64,000 nt of DNA, from assembly GCA_021234155.1 (NCBI GenBank), contig JAJEKV010000114.1, positions 507,654 to 571,653 of the forward strand, given 5' to 3'. Shown piece by piece: positions 22,581 to 34,139 of this stretch. A program made the translations under genes and the position numbers. The stretch comes from Isoetes taiwanensis. Lineage: Eukaryota > Streptophyta > Lycopodiopsida > Isoetales > Isoetaceae. The notes beneath the pieces were generated by a model that was not told the origin of the DNA, made no database searches, and saw only the letters and a list, made by a program, of their open reading frames with translations. The stretch's first letter is position 1. Every line of letters starts with the position of its first letter.

Positions 22581-23807
22581 TTATCTCATCCTCCGAATCG
22601 TGCGATGCCGCCCAGCTTCTTGTACTTGTATAGTGGGCTGATTTCTGTTTACCCCATCCATGCTTGCTGTCAAAATCAGCATCTCTACTTGATCTAGATC
22701 AATACCTTGCTGAAATAAAGTGTCATCAATGGGTCTTTGAATGGACTCTTCCTGCATGTTCACAAGAGTCTCTTGTAACTCATCTTCACCAATACTCTCA
22801 AGTCTTTGGATATACTTATCTGCAACTTCCTGCTGTAAATGACATATTTCTGAATTTTGGGTACCTTTTAACCACTTGTACAAAGTCTTATCTTCCCTGT
22901 CACCCACTTTCAAGACATGAAAACAACTAAGACCTTGCTGCCCTGACACCATAGCATTCTCTTTGCTGATTTCTAATTGCGGGCTGCTCAAAGAAGGATT
23001 ACAAAGAAAGGTACCTTTTGCTGATTTCAGAGGATGATCTATAGTAACCTTGTGTTCCCCTTGAAAGATGTTCATTTCACGCTTCCTCCATGAAGTCTCA
23101 GCTTGTACGGCATCTAACCATGTCCGGCTCAGCAACAAAGTATAAGTTTCAGCATGCACACTCTCTGGAAATTTCAAAACCATGAAATCCAAGATTGCTT
23201 CCACCTCATAAACCTTGCATAAGACATTTCTTATGACCCCCATAGGCTGCACCTTCATTTGATTGAATGCTTTGAGCATCATAGTTGTCGGTTCCATCAT
23301 TTTCAATCCAACTTGAAGCATTATGTGGTAAGGCACGACATTCACTCCGCTGCCGGTATCTATGTTGGCCTCTTTGATTAGATAACCATTAATACTCACA
23401 TCACAAAGAAATGGCCCAGGATCCTTGGATTGCCGGGCTGGTGGCTCCATTCTCCTCTTGTTGGTGTCATTTGATATGATTTGTTGGACTGAAATTTCTG
23501 ATTTTGTTCTTCCTCCTAACTCTTGCAACAAATTTGGAGAATAATGCATCAATTGCTCAAGAGTAAGTGTAACTTTAGTGGCCAAAACTTGGCTGATCAC
23601 ATCATCTTCATTTTGAATTTCCTCATCCACCATAGGAGGCATTACTATGGGCTGATTTTCTTCTATAGACCAAAACTGCTTCAAGGGCAACACATTGAAT
23701 TGCACCTTCTTAGGTGCTGATACCTTCAAAGCTTGTTCCTTCAAAGCCTTTGGAAAAGAGGTCTTAGTCTTCTCCACAATTGGCACTACTCTTGGTTCTT
23801 GAACCAC
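22581..23807 (-). pseudogene. Retropepsin region of the minus-strand gypsy element
   Basis: This 408-aa open frame is the longest in the window. The protease motif NIDTGSGVNVVPY (catalytic Asp at residue 150) is followed by LLLSRTWLD near residue 225, the LLGRPWL-type motif of plant gypsy proteases. The N-terminal 130 residues are a gag-protease linker, and the C-terminal 150 are a poorly conserved linker to RT. The ORF stays open across its length; the start Met is probably internal to a Gag-Pol frame. Confidence 0.75.
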
Positions 23808-23889
23808 CTTTTGTGATCTTGTAACAACATTTACTTCTCCAATCTCTTCTTCTTGCTGAAATGGGTCACCGCTACCTCAACAAATCCAC

Positions 23890-25160
23890 AATTTACTACT
23901 GATTTTGCCTTCTCTTGCTTCTTAAGCTCCTCAATAAGAGCCTTAACTTGAGGATTATCAATGTACTTTGCATCTTGAATGCTAAAAAATCATTAGTAGG
24001 AAGAGGTACTGATTCAAACACTTCTGTCGCTTTGGTGGATACTTGTTGGTTGCCCATTCTGGTTTCCCATGGATTTTCCAACAAGTAGTCTCATCATGCT
24101 TAAATTTATCACATAACTTGCAATATAAATGAGCCTTACTTGGATACCATCCCCTGTTTTGGCTGCACCATTGGTGTGGAACCCATTGGAACTTGTTGGG
24201 CAATTGGAGCTTGTGGTATCATGGGCACTTGTGGCATGATAGGTGCTGCTTGCATTGGTTGAATAGGAATAGGTGGTGCTTGTTGCATAACAGCAAATAC
24301 CGGATTGGCCCTCTCAAAGAATCTCTTCTCCCTACATTCTTGATCATTATGGCCCTTGATTTGGCATCTTGAGCAGAATTTCAGCAATCTACATGTAGTA
24401 TCGTAATGTCCAATAGACCCACAACACTCACAAGTAATAAACCGCACCTCCCTTGGCTTCTCACCAATTGTGTTTAGAAATCTTGGCTGCAATATCCTCT
24501 CGCTTTTATGCTCGAGCAGCAACTTCATGAATGTATCCTAGCTTATCTTCAGCCTTGAGAGCATACTTTTGTACCTCTAGTAATGTTGTAGGCTGTTTAG
24601 CCTTCACCTTATGAGCAATAGCTCGTTTCAGCCCCTTCACATACCATTGGATATCCATTTCATCATTCCTTGCAATCTTCCAATGAACCACGGCTTTGAG
24701 AACCGCTAACGCACCTCTGATTATACTCTCTAATTGATTCATCTTCCTTTTTGTGTGAAACTGGTCCACCTTTCCATAGTCTTATCCTTACCATGAACTT
24801 CTTGATAATTAGCAATAAAAGCTTCTTTCAATTCCCCGATATGTCATGGTATCCGGGCTGAGTTTGTGCCCATTCCTCCACCGAATCTTGCAAAGAACTA
24901 TGAAACCAAAGCAAATAATCACCAGCCGGTAACTTACATTGCGGGCAATACCTCTCAAACTTCACAATATGCTTCAAAGGATCCCGATCCACCGTGATCA
25001 TCAAACTTTGGAATGCCCATTGTCCGAAAAACCCCATACCATAGGTGGTAATACAACCATCTCTTCTCTTCTTGGGTTTCTTGAAATTGAAAACGAAATT
25101 GAATCTCCCTTCAATTTGAAAACGAAATTGATTACCTTCTAGATCGGTAAATGGAATCAA
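23890..25160 (-). pseudogene. gag of the minus-strand gypsy element, three zinc knuckles
   Basis: Capsid-type sequence is in 25160-24828 (YCPQCKLPAGDYLLWFHSSL) and 24769-24506 (WYVKGLKRAIAHKVK, ending in a helical stretch). Two CX2CX4HX4C knuckles lie in ORF 24528-24136 (24391-24432 and 24334-24375), then a Pro/Gln/Met-rich linker. A third CX2CX4HX4C knuckle lies at 24081-24122 in another frame. Gag packages the RNA in particles. Three frameshifts separate the pieces. Plant gypsy gag usually has one or two knuckles, so three is notable. Confidence 0.75.
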
Positions 25161-25503
25161 AACCTCCCGATCCGAGAACTAGACCCCCGATCGCTCCCAA
25201 ATCTGAAACGAAATTGAAACTTGATGCAATTTTGAGCCCAAAGATTGACTCACCGTCCCCTTCTTGTTACGATAGAGCTTGGTGGTATCTCCTTCTTACT
25301 TCTCTTGGGCATAAACTATGCTCCCCTTGTCAAATTCTACCCCCACAAATCAATTAAGCAAAATTCCCTTCACACAAGAAATTGTCCTTTCACAATGGTG
25401 TCGATTTTTTACCGACGATCACCAATACCAATGGTAACAACTCCTTTTTCAATGGAAATTTTTGCCGATCAATGGTCCGTCGAGCAATCGTGGTCGCCAA
25501 ATT

Positions 25504-25893
25504 GTTAGAGCCTAGACTCTAACCTTGCAAGAAGGATGAAAACCCAACAATCCAAGCTCAATCTATCGAACAAGGCAATGCACAACACAAAGAATCATCA
25601 TCTCCATAGCTAGATCAAGCAAAATCCTCACTCAAGCATAATCGCCTCTCCGTTTCTTCTCTCTCCGCCAGATAATACGTTGGTGATAATGGCTCCATAA
25701 TACATACGCAGCAAATATCCCGCGACGCTGCATGCGCCAGATATCACTCTATATACCTGTGATATGATGAGTGTGGTGAGTGGTGACAAGTGTGGTGAGT
25801 GGTGACCTAATGTGGTGAGTGGTAACGAGTGTGGTGAGTGGTGAATGGTGTGGTGAGTGGTGACGAGTGTGGTGAGTGGTGACGACCCCAACA
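25504..25893 (-). repeat. 5' LTR of the minus-strand gypsy element
   Basis: 390 bp, paired with 18822-19192. It differs from the other LTR mainly in small clusters around CAG/CTG/CCG words and in GTGGTGA repeat number. Confidence 0.85.
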
Positions 25894-28800
25894 TATTGGT
25901 ACATCACCCCTGCTCATGCCAAAAGCATAAACCTTGACCTATTTCTGTGTCCTTCTAATAGAGTTTGATTTATATAGCCGCCACATTGACACTCCCTATT
26001 GCCAGGATACCTAGAAAGGAGCTAGAGTCTAGAGCTGCCCAAGTCACTCCATGTGTAGAGATTGGACTCCCCCAAACCAACTTTGCTAGGACCTTAGGGT
26101 ATGCCTCAAACATCATGGAGGTTTTGCAAAACAACCCTCATGTCATGCCATACCACACGTCCTAATGTCCATAGACTTGGAGATTATAGATATGTCTCCG
26201 AATATCGCCGAGCCATCTTGCTTGCTTATAGAGCCCAAAATCTTGTAGGAGAGCCCTTCAAGTAGACCCTTAGACTCTAGAACATACGAGTGTTGCTTTG
26301 GCACAGGCCGTGAGCCACGCACGAAGCTAGAGGCTTAACTTCTTGAAGACATCGAGATCCCCACCCATGTACAAACAGATAAGGAGAGGAGACCCAAAAG
26401 GCGCACTCCAAGAGAGGGAAGCACAACGACAAACACCTCAACCGACAAACGAGTAGAACAGACACCCACCGCCTACCATCAATCTTCATCAAATGGGAAG
26501 AATATTTGGTAACCAACGCAGATCAAGAATCTTCTAGATGTCAACCTCCCGACTACCACGCTCACGAAGCTCACACCGTAAAGAGGATCTCGACGCCTTC
26601 ACCAACTCGACGCATATGAGTTTCAAATGGAAGAACGCAGCCAAAAAAACACAAAAGTGTGAAGACGTTAGGACATCGATGCCACATTGGCATCACGAAG
26701 CTAAGGCCGAGAGGGCATAATCTTCCATCGAGGAGAGAAGTCATGGCTACACAGAGCGATAGAAACCGGAGGGAAGACCACCATGACCTTGCAGCCAAAG
26801 AGCTCGCCGCTTAATGTCATGCAACGCCAACAAAAGGAGCAACCAAGCTAGACAACCACTTAAGCACCTAAGGTTGACCAGACGAGCTTCCAGCCCCTTT
26901 GCACCAGCAGGAGAACTTTCATCGGTTCCAAAAAAGTAGGAGACCATGAGGGGAGGAGACGATATCGTGGAACATCTCCGGACTTGAAGGCCTATATCAA
27001 CATTAGGGGCAAGATCAAGGAGGAGAATATTCGCCGAACAAGAATTCGACCCGTAAACATCTAGAAACCAAAGGAAGGACGAATTTTTACTACGTCAGCC
27101 AAGGAGTGCGAGACTCGAATGGATAAGACCCAAGTGACGGAGGAGACGACCTAGCCAGCAGGTACAAATCACGCAAAGGCGACCAGAAGGAGCCATGGTA
27201 GGGGCAATGGAGATGACCACACTTCCAGGCACAGGAGAGGCATCTCGGAATGAAGCAAAGCCCAAGCAACAGGAGTCGCACTCAGAAATTCAACCTGTAG
27301 AGGAATGACAATGCCTGCCTACCAACCACGATCTCAGAGCTTCGAAGACATTCAAGAATGCCCAACTGCAACAGCCAGGTGATCCTACCTGCTTATCAAA
27401 GGCATCGCGACATCGGCAACCTTTGCAACGACACACACCGCATGTAGGGACGCTTGAGCGGTCACCGCGATTCCTTACGACGGACATACACATTAAGGAG
27501 GAGCATCCTTTCAAGGGATCACATCGACGAACACTCTTCGCGAATCGGGCGGATGAACTCGCAGATCGCATTATGAAGCTCAACAATAGTAGCAGCATCT
27601 CAAGGAATCCCAGAGTCAACCAGAACAAAGAAGATGAAGCAAAACCGAAGGATCAAACGCGATAGGAAGAGGAAAAATCCTAAAGGAGTATAAACATTTA
27701 AGTAGATCTTCGTAGTTGTTTTGAAAAAGTGGATGAATTAAAATCCCAATATAAATGCGTATATGTCTATTGTATATCTCGGATGCTCACAGATATAGTG
27801 GAGAAACATGAGTTTAAAGTCATGTTTTACGGATTTAGCGCTTAGATCAGGAAGCTCCTTCACTTTGACTACCAAATGAGGAAGCAAGGAAGCACAACTA
27901 TAGCCCAAGATCAAAATGGAAGAGCAAGTACGAGGGAGAACGACCAGAGGCCAAGCAAACCTTCGACTCCAAACACTTCCGGAAGTGCCCTCAAGTAGAA
28001 GACCTCTCGTCCACCCAATGTCAGAACAAGAGACAACACCGGTCATGTCAAGATCATCACCGGGCACGCACTGTGACATCGCCGTATGCAACACTACATC
28101 TTGTGGCAGCAAAGAACACTTGACTAACTTAGGACACGAAAGTGGCCTCAACAATAGAAGGAGGAACGCCCACATCAACGAAAGCCAACTAAGGAGGCAA
28201 CATCTCGACAACCATAATTCCACCTTGTGGTAATATAGGGTGATGCGCTATGACACGATATTAGATGGAGACGACTTATTTAAAGGCAATCGCTGACGAG
28301 GAGATATACCTTCAACAACTAGGTGATGGCTTCGTCAGGTACTCCTACCAGCAATTAGAAGAGAAGAAGCCGATCATATCTCCGACATGTGGCACGTCAA
28401 ATGCCCAAGGTAGAAGCATTCGACACCTTAACGACAAGGATAGCAATCAAGCACCTTCGGAAAAAAGAGAGTTCAAGATAATAGCCAGGCTATTCAACGA
28501 CAAGAGTGTATCTAAGGCAAGTACTTCTTCAACTCAAGGGTCAAGCTACGCAGATATAAGGACCCATCACCCCGACAACATAGTCAGCAGGGAGGAGAGC
28601 CATGATGCTTTACTTGCCAGAGAGACCGACATGCATAGAGGGACAAAGGTCGAACCGAAAGTCGGAGAAGTGCTAGCAACCGACTTCTTCCACGAAGCCC
28701 CTAGAGGCAATGTGAGGGTCAAACCGGCGAAAGCACAATCAAAGCCACCGAAAGTACCTCAAGACAAGAAGACGGCATAGCACCGTGGAACGCGGACAAC

Positions 28801-29300
28801 GCCCAAGCCATGTGATCGAGGGGAGCAAACAAGGAAGTTTGGAAGCTCGATGGAGAAGCAAATTCAGGCTTAGGGAGCCGATGACTTGCACGAGGACTTG
28901 CATGCAACTTGGTGAGCCCAAGGATGGACGATTCAAAGAACAACTGCAGAAGAGAATAACTCCAGAGGAGTATTGCGCACAGCCTCAAGAGACGCCTTCA
29001 AATAGCTTCAAGTATCATGAAGGGGGGGAACAATTACTGCCCGAGAACAGATCGTGAAGTGCATCAAAATGTCGAAGCATCAACGCACCAAGCACACCTT
29101 TAGTTAGAATGTGATGCAAAGCATGTTGTGCCATAGCTGACAAATACCGGAGGGCCCAAGTATATCAACAAGTTACCCCGGAGAACGAGCTGACGTACAA
29201 ATAGGAGGATATATATCGTCAACACCATTGCACTGGGAGGAACACCGATGACATTGCCAAGGAGTAGGTGTGCAACTCGAAGGGAGACACAAGGGGGACC
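25894..29300 (+). pseudogene. Interior of the composite element: unrecognised hydrophilic ORFs
   Basis: Short plus-strand ORFs follow one another (25965-26165, 26538-26720, 27423-27665, 27916-28233, 28265-28780, 28785-29057). The largest, 28265-28780 (171 aa), starts METTYLKAIADEEIYLQQLG and is Lys/Ser/Glu-rich with a basic Pro-Lys-rich end. None shows a retroviral or host domain I can name. Base composition and orientation fit the decayed interior of the plus-strand composite. They could be gag-like or wholly non-coding. Confidence 0.3.
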
Positions 29301-29828
29301 TAATAGCTCTAGTGGTAATTGTAATTATGTAAGCTATATATTTTACATGTATAGTTCCCTTGTTATTCCTGCCCTCCCATAGCGTAACAGATCAAAGGAA
29401 GAGATGTCAGGCAACTTGCAGAGGTGAAGCAATCAACATCCTCAACACTCGTCGGGCAACATGATAACGACAAGAGGACTCGACGTATGAGACATCGATG
29501 GAGTCAAGAAACAATATCGGATACGTGAGTCGTTAGTCGCCAAGACAAAAGAGTTCAAGATGAAAGATCTTTTTTCAATCCGCCACCTTCAAGGCTTTCT
29601 AAAAGTGGCATGGAAGATTTCAAGTGATCAACTACACCATCAAGCCACCAGCAATGAGAGGCTTCTACTTAACAAAGTCAACCTCTACATCAAAGGGGAG
29701 CCACCGCCAAGGAGACCTAAGTTTCGTTTACTCTGAAGAACGCCCCTTGCTACTTCAAGCAGTAACAAGTGGATGAGCTTCTTAGCAAGCTCATGATCTA
29801 AGGCCATGGGGCCTAGTAGGTTAAATGT

Positions 29829-30160
29829 AGGGATGGTAACATCCATATTGGGATTAGAAGGCATTTCCGGATATTCTCTGAAAGGATTGCCCCAATATTG
29901 AGCTAAGCCAAGGATTGGGAAGGAAACGATAGGAGTGACTAAAATTATACACGATTGTTAACAGCCATCCAACGTATTGAAACCACTTGGTGAGATTGAT
30001 CTCCTCGCTAAGAAGGAATCATTACTAAGATAATTGTTGACCATGTATAAATCTAGTACCTCCAAAAGAATAATCCAACCGAAAGAAAAGAAGTAATCTA
30101 ACAAGTCCGGCCAACTTGTTACGATGACATCAATTCGATTGGTAGGAATATTCCAAGAGT
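29829..30160 (+). repeat. Block shared in inverted orientation with 45790-46140
   Basis: About 300 bp align with the reverse complement of 45790-46140. Shared words are ACTAAAATTATACAC.ATTGTT, GTACCTCCA, GAATAATCC.ACC and AATCTAACAAGTCCGGCCAACTT. In both places the block points the same way as the surrounding element, so it is a conserved interior part of related elements. Confidence 0.7.
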
Positions 30161-31304
30161 TTAAATATCTAAGGAAGGGGGAATCTCTAGAATATAAAAG
30201 AATAATACATGTAAGGTACATCTAAAATAAGAATTATAGTAATCAAATAGTCTTGTGGGACAAAAGGAATTGTCATGATGACAATACCTTGTAGTTTAGA
30301 ATCGTTCTAGCTAAGTAGGTAACCCATAACTATATTGAAATAAATGATAACATAATATGTGCATCTATCTTAGATGGTTATATATGTCAGCTAAGGCTAG
30401 TAAATTAATGCGCTAAGTAAGAAGCGTATAACCTCTTAAGGGGAGAGAATAGATATGACGTTGTGTACAATGTCATTGAAGGGTAATGCAGGACCATTTT
30501 CTTTTTGAAGAAAGTGGGAGGGCTCAATCTTAGGAGTGAACATACTTGCATCGAATTGACCGAACCGTAGAATAGAGTTCACTCCGGCAATGGCCGAAGC
30601 GAATAGAGCGCGTAAGATAGATAGATAGCTCAGGAGGCCTTCAACGGCGAGACGGACGTAGTAGCTAACTACACCAACGAAGTGGAGCAAAACCATGGGA
30701 GCAATGCAACGACCAAGTCATCTCCAAACTACTCGACGCCGGCTCAATGGGTGGATGTGTTCTAGCTTTAGGTAAGGCATGCGCATGTATTATGAGCTTT
30801 AATATGTCTATTGATAAGTTAAATATAGATCCTAATAACTGCATAGAAATTGTTGTACGTATATGTATCATAGGGAAATAAGTTAAATAACAACGATAAT
30901 GTCAGGTAGCATGTTAAGTAATCCTTCGCAAGGATGCAATTCCTTCCAAGGATAGCTAAATGACCTCGGGGTCCTTATAAATATAAATAGAAAATAGAAT
31001 TCGGATATACTTAAGTGCATCTTAGGGATATACGTCCAAGGGTAATGCAAGACCCAAGGAAGACAATAAGAAGCACATCTAATTCTTGTGTATGATAATT
31101 AAAACCTTGTCTATAATACAATAGGTCTAAATCAGGGTTATTGTTTAAATAATCGCGATCTAAAAGTCATTAAATATTGCAAAGCTTAGAGTAAATATAA
31201 TTGTACCATCTAAGTAATGTATCCCATACTATGATAATGTTAATTCATAAATATTACCTTAGGGTAATTATGTTAATCACATGCATTAAAGGAGCCAAAA
31301 AAAT
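30161..31304. other. AT-rich stretch without recognisable gene
   Basis: Short ORFs only (for example 30436-30696 and 30665-30871 on the minus strand), none with a known domain. It joins the shared block to the conserved 3' untranslated region. Confidence 0.4.
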
Positions 31305-32505
31305 TGGCCGTGCATGTCGACATTGGTGTTTAGATTAGTTTCATGTGTAGTTAAGATTAATCCACGATGCAACCTATGCCGTATGAGTTGCATGCGATTT
31401 ACCGAATGATGGGACCACTACGGTTGATCTCTAGGGCGGTGTAATGTCAATGTAGGCATGACCGCATTTCCGCTTTGGACGAAAGTGGAAGGTAGATTAG
31501 AAAGTCTACTTCGTCCCACGGAAGCAGACTCCACCTCGAGAGAAAGGAGGTCATTGAGAGATGCATTGATAGGAAAGGCACCTTTAGCCCTATATATATG
31601 CTTTGATAGGAGGAATCTATCCTTCACGCCCCATATAATGCGGAAGGATATCCTCCACGCCGGGCAACTAGAGGTGTAGGCATGAGCGCATATAGGCATA
31701 TAGGCCTCCTCTCCGCGCCATAATGGAAGATTCACCCTCTTCCTACGGAAGATTAGCCATGCATCCATGTAGATAGGTGGGGTGGTCACCATATAACCAA
31801 AATTTTATTAATAATTAAAATGGTAATAACGTAGGTCTAACCTCAGTGCCAATAGAGAGTCCTCAAGGGCAAGGAGGTCGAAGTTATGAAGACTTGTAAA
31901 CACAAATTTTGTTATAATGTGTTGCAAGGGATGAAGAGTACCTTAGAAGTGTAAATTTTGTATGAAATTGATAAACTTTTGATAAACTTAAATGTTGTAT
32001 TAAGTAGGTTAATAAATTACCAAGTGGATTAAGTTATGAAGTGATAAGTTAATTGGATAATGAAATAGTACAAGAATGTCTTAAACATTACCTTAGAGTA
32101 ATTTTAATAATTAACATAGTAAGTATGTAATTATAGATATTGTAAAAATTAATGCAGGATTTTAAGGCGTGAAGACTTGCAACACAAATTTTGTTGGAAT
32201 GTGTTGCAAGGAATGAAGAGTACCCTAAATAATAATTGCATATGAAAGTGTTAAATTGTGATAAACTAAATGTTGTAATAACTGAGACTAATAAGTACCT
32301 TGTTTTAATAGAAGTTACTTAATTGACAAGTTATTTGATAATGTAATGGCGTAATAATGATTTAAAAATATTACCTTAAGGTAATCTTAATAAAATGTGT
32401 AAGTATTATAGTAGTATATCGTATGCATCACGTTGATTGCGTGTTAGGGGAGATTCCAAGGTGGAGACTCCACGATGCCGCGGACAAAGATCATTTCAGG
32501 GAGAA
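31305..32505 (+). other. 3' untranslated region of the chromovirus family, with internal duplication and polypurine tract
   Basis: Homologous to 8380-9274. A segment of about 285 bp is present twice (31880-32165 and 32168-32450), each with the CTTGCAACACA-type hairpin, whereas chromovirus A has one. A second hairpin lies at about 31505-31532 (GTCTACTTCGT/ACGGAAGCAGAC). It ends ATTTCAGGGAGAA before the LTR, a shorter purine tract than in A. Confidence 0.7.
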
Positions 32506-34139
32506 TGTGACGTTCCAAAGACAAAGATAATGGCCCCGTGACGATATCGCATCGCCGCCACGCCAGACACGCCAATTCGACCGACGGTACGCCAACGTAG
32601 CCAGCGGGTAGCCCCTAGGGGCAACTTGCAAGAGTGTGCATTTATTAATGTGCACATTTAACCATGTGCACATTTATCTAGGTGCACATTTTCCCATGTG
32701 GACACTTTATGCCAAGTGGGCCCATATACCTGTAATTAATGTGCACATTTACCAATATGCACATTAATGTGGGCACACCTTTCCATGTGGGCACATTTTG
32801 CCACCTAGCCATTAAAGGCAAGTGGGCCCATTCCCAATTATCCCACATGCCTAAAGGGGATAATTGGAAACCCTAGCCACCCCTCTTTGTCTATTTAGGA
32901 AGGGAAACCCTAACTTGCCCATTTTTCGCTTCTAGGTTTTAGAGCTCATTTTTGGCTGCCCCAAGGGTCAAAACCGCTTCCTGCACTGGCCCGGGAGAGA
33001 ATAGCATCATTAGTTTTCGATTCGAGCATTTCCGCCAGATGGTCAACCTCGTGTCGAGGAGGAACTCAAGGATCGTATTTAGGCAATTTAATAGCTTAAA
33101 CCATCTTTAGTCATTGAATCAAGAGGTTTTAGCCTATTAAATTGCCCATAGCAGCCCCTCTAGATCTCTAGATAGCAGACTCTAACTAAAGAACCTAACT
33201 CTATGATATAGATTAGATATAGTTCTTTAGTTCTTCTGTGATGTATATGGATGATGTATCTCTATGAACTCCTTGTATTGGGAAGGGGGGTAGAGACCTA
33301 AAGCTTGGTAGTAGATGCTCCTAGATTAGCCTCTAGCACACTATAGATTCGCCCTCAGGCACAAGAACCACACGGTTGTGGGTGAAGGGGCCGACCGGCT
33401 TAGAAGGAGGTTCGTGTTCTGACTCTTGAACGATCCCTATGGTGTGTTAGTGCTACCGGGGATCATTGTGACTAGGTCTAATGGCTTGCCACTGAGTGCG
33501 GGCAAGGCATGGGCTCGACACCCGTGGGGTGGGGTTCACCTTCCAATGGGTTCAAGTCGAACGGGCAAGGGCCTCTAGTCACCTTGAGTCAAAGATGTAG
33601 ATCCTCGAGGGAGTGATCCCTACCGCCCCATCTGGATCGGGAGATGCAACCCCAGAATAGCCCTTTGGCTATGCACCCTGGCTAAGGCCAGTCCCAACAC
33701 TTTTCAGCCTACTCGCAGTGTGCAATGAGGGGCGGATGGAGGGACAACCCAATGCCATGTTCTTATGCCACCCAAATCCATTGCCATGAATTCGCCCTCG
33801 CAATGAACTCCGAGACCCAAGCTTGTCGCCCATCCCTGTGTGGTGAAGCCTTGGGTAGGATCCCCATATGCATTGTGGCCGATCTTTGTCTATTGCAGAT
33901 GTGATGTACCACCCTAGAGGTGGATATATGTGTTGCTCTTATATAATCGACATGTATGTTTACGCTCAGCCTAGGTAGGCCCCCGAGGGAGACGGGTAAA
34001 ATGACCCCTTCACTCTTCCCAATGGAACCCGCCACCGCTAGTAAAGTCATGTGGAGGGCCCCATATCGGCATGGAGCCGGTATGGGGAAGAACTCCGCTT
34101 GTATACCTGCGGTGCACCGCGATGCAGTAGGGGACGCCA
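32506..34139 (+). repeat. LTR copy 3, the uninterrupted reference copy
   Basis: Starts TGTGACGTTCC and ends GGGGACGCCA; about 1634 bp. It carries neither the Helentron-like insertion of copy 2 nor the deletion of copy 1, so it defines both. ORFs on either strand inside it are not coding. The next bases, CACTC, give no match to the flank of copy 2. Confidence 0.8.

Larger units (their letters stand above)
18822..25893 (-). mobile_element. Structurally complete Ty3/gypsy element (non-chromovirus type) with paired LTRs
   Basis: LTRs at 18822-19192 and 25504-25893, both TGTTAG...CCAACA on the plus strand, bound a minus-strand gag-PR-RT-RNase H-IN order. The flanks are TGTTG (18817-18821) and TATTG (25894-25898), a 5-bp target duplication with one mismatch. 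On the minus strand the sequence after the 5' LTR reads TGGCGACCACGATTG, a candidate PBS for a tRNA ending GUCGCCA. No clear polypurine tract is seen before 19192. No chromodomain is found. Several frameshifts break pol, but domains are well preserved, so it is younger than its host element. Confidence 0.85.
11125..34139 (+). mobile_element. Composite, possibly non-autonomous (LARD-like) chromovirus with nested insertions
   Basis: 5' LTR and PBS (11125-17760) and, in the same orientation, 3' untranslated region, polypurine tract and LTR of the same family (31305-34139). After removing the inserts at 12536-17496 and 18822-25893, the interior is about 7.5 kb with no recognisable protease, RT, RNase H or integrase. 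It shares 29829-30160 with the 5' region of element C. The two LTRs may instead belong to two different elements joined by recombination: the flanking 5-mers (TCAGG and CACTC) do not match. Confidence 0.4.

Noticed and set aside
27738-28223. 161-aa Leu/Cys-rich minus-strand ORF as a membrane protein
   Set aside because: It overlaps plus-strand ORFs of equal weight in decayed sequence and shows no conserved feature.
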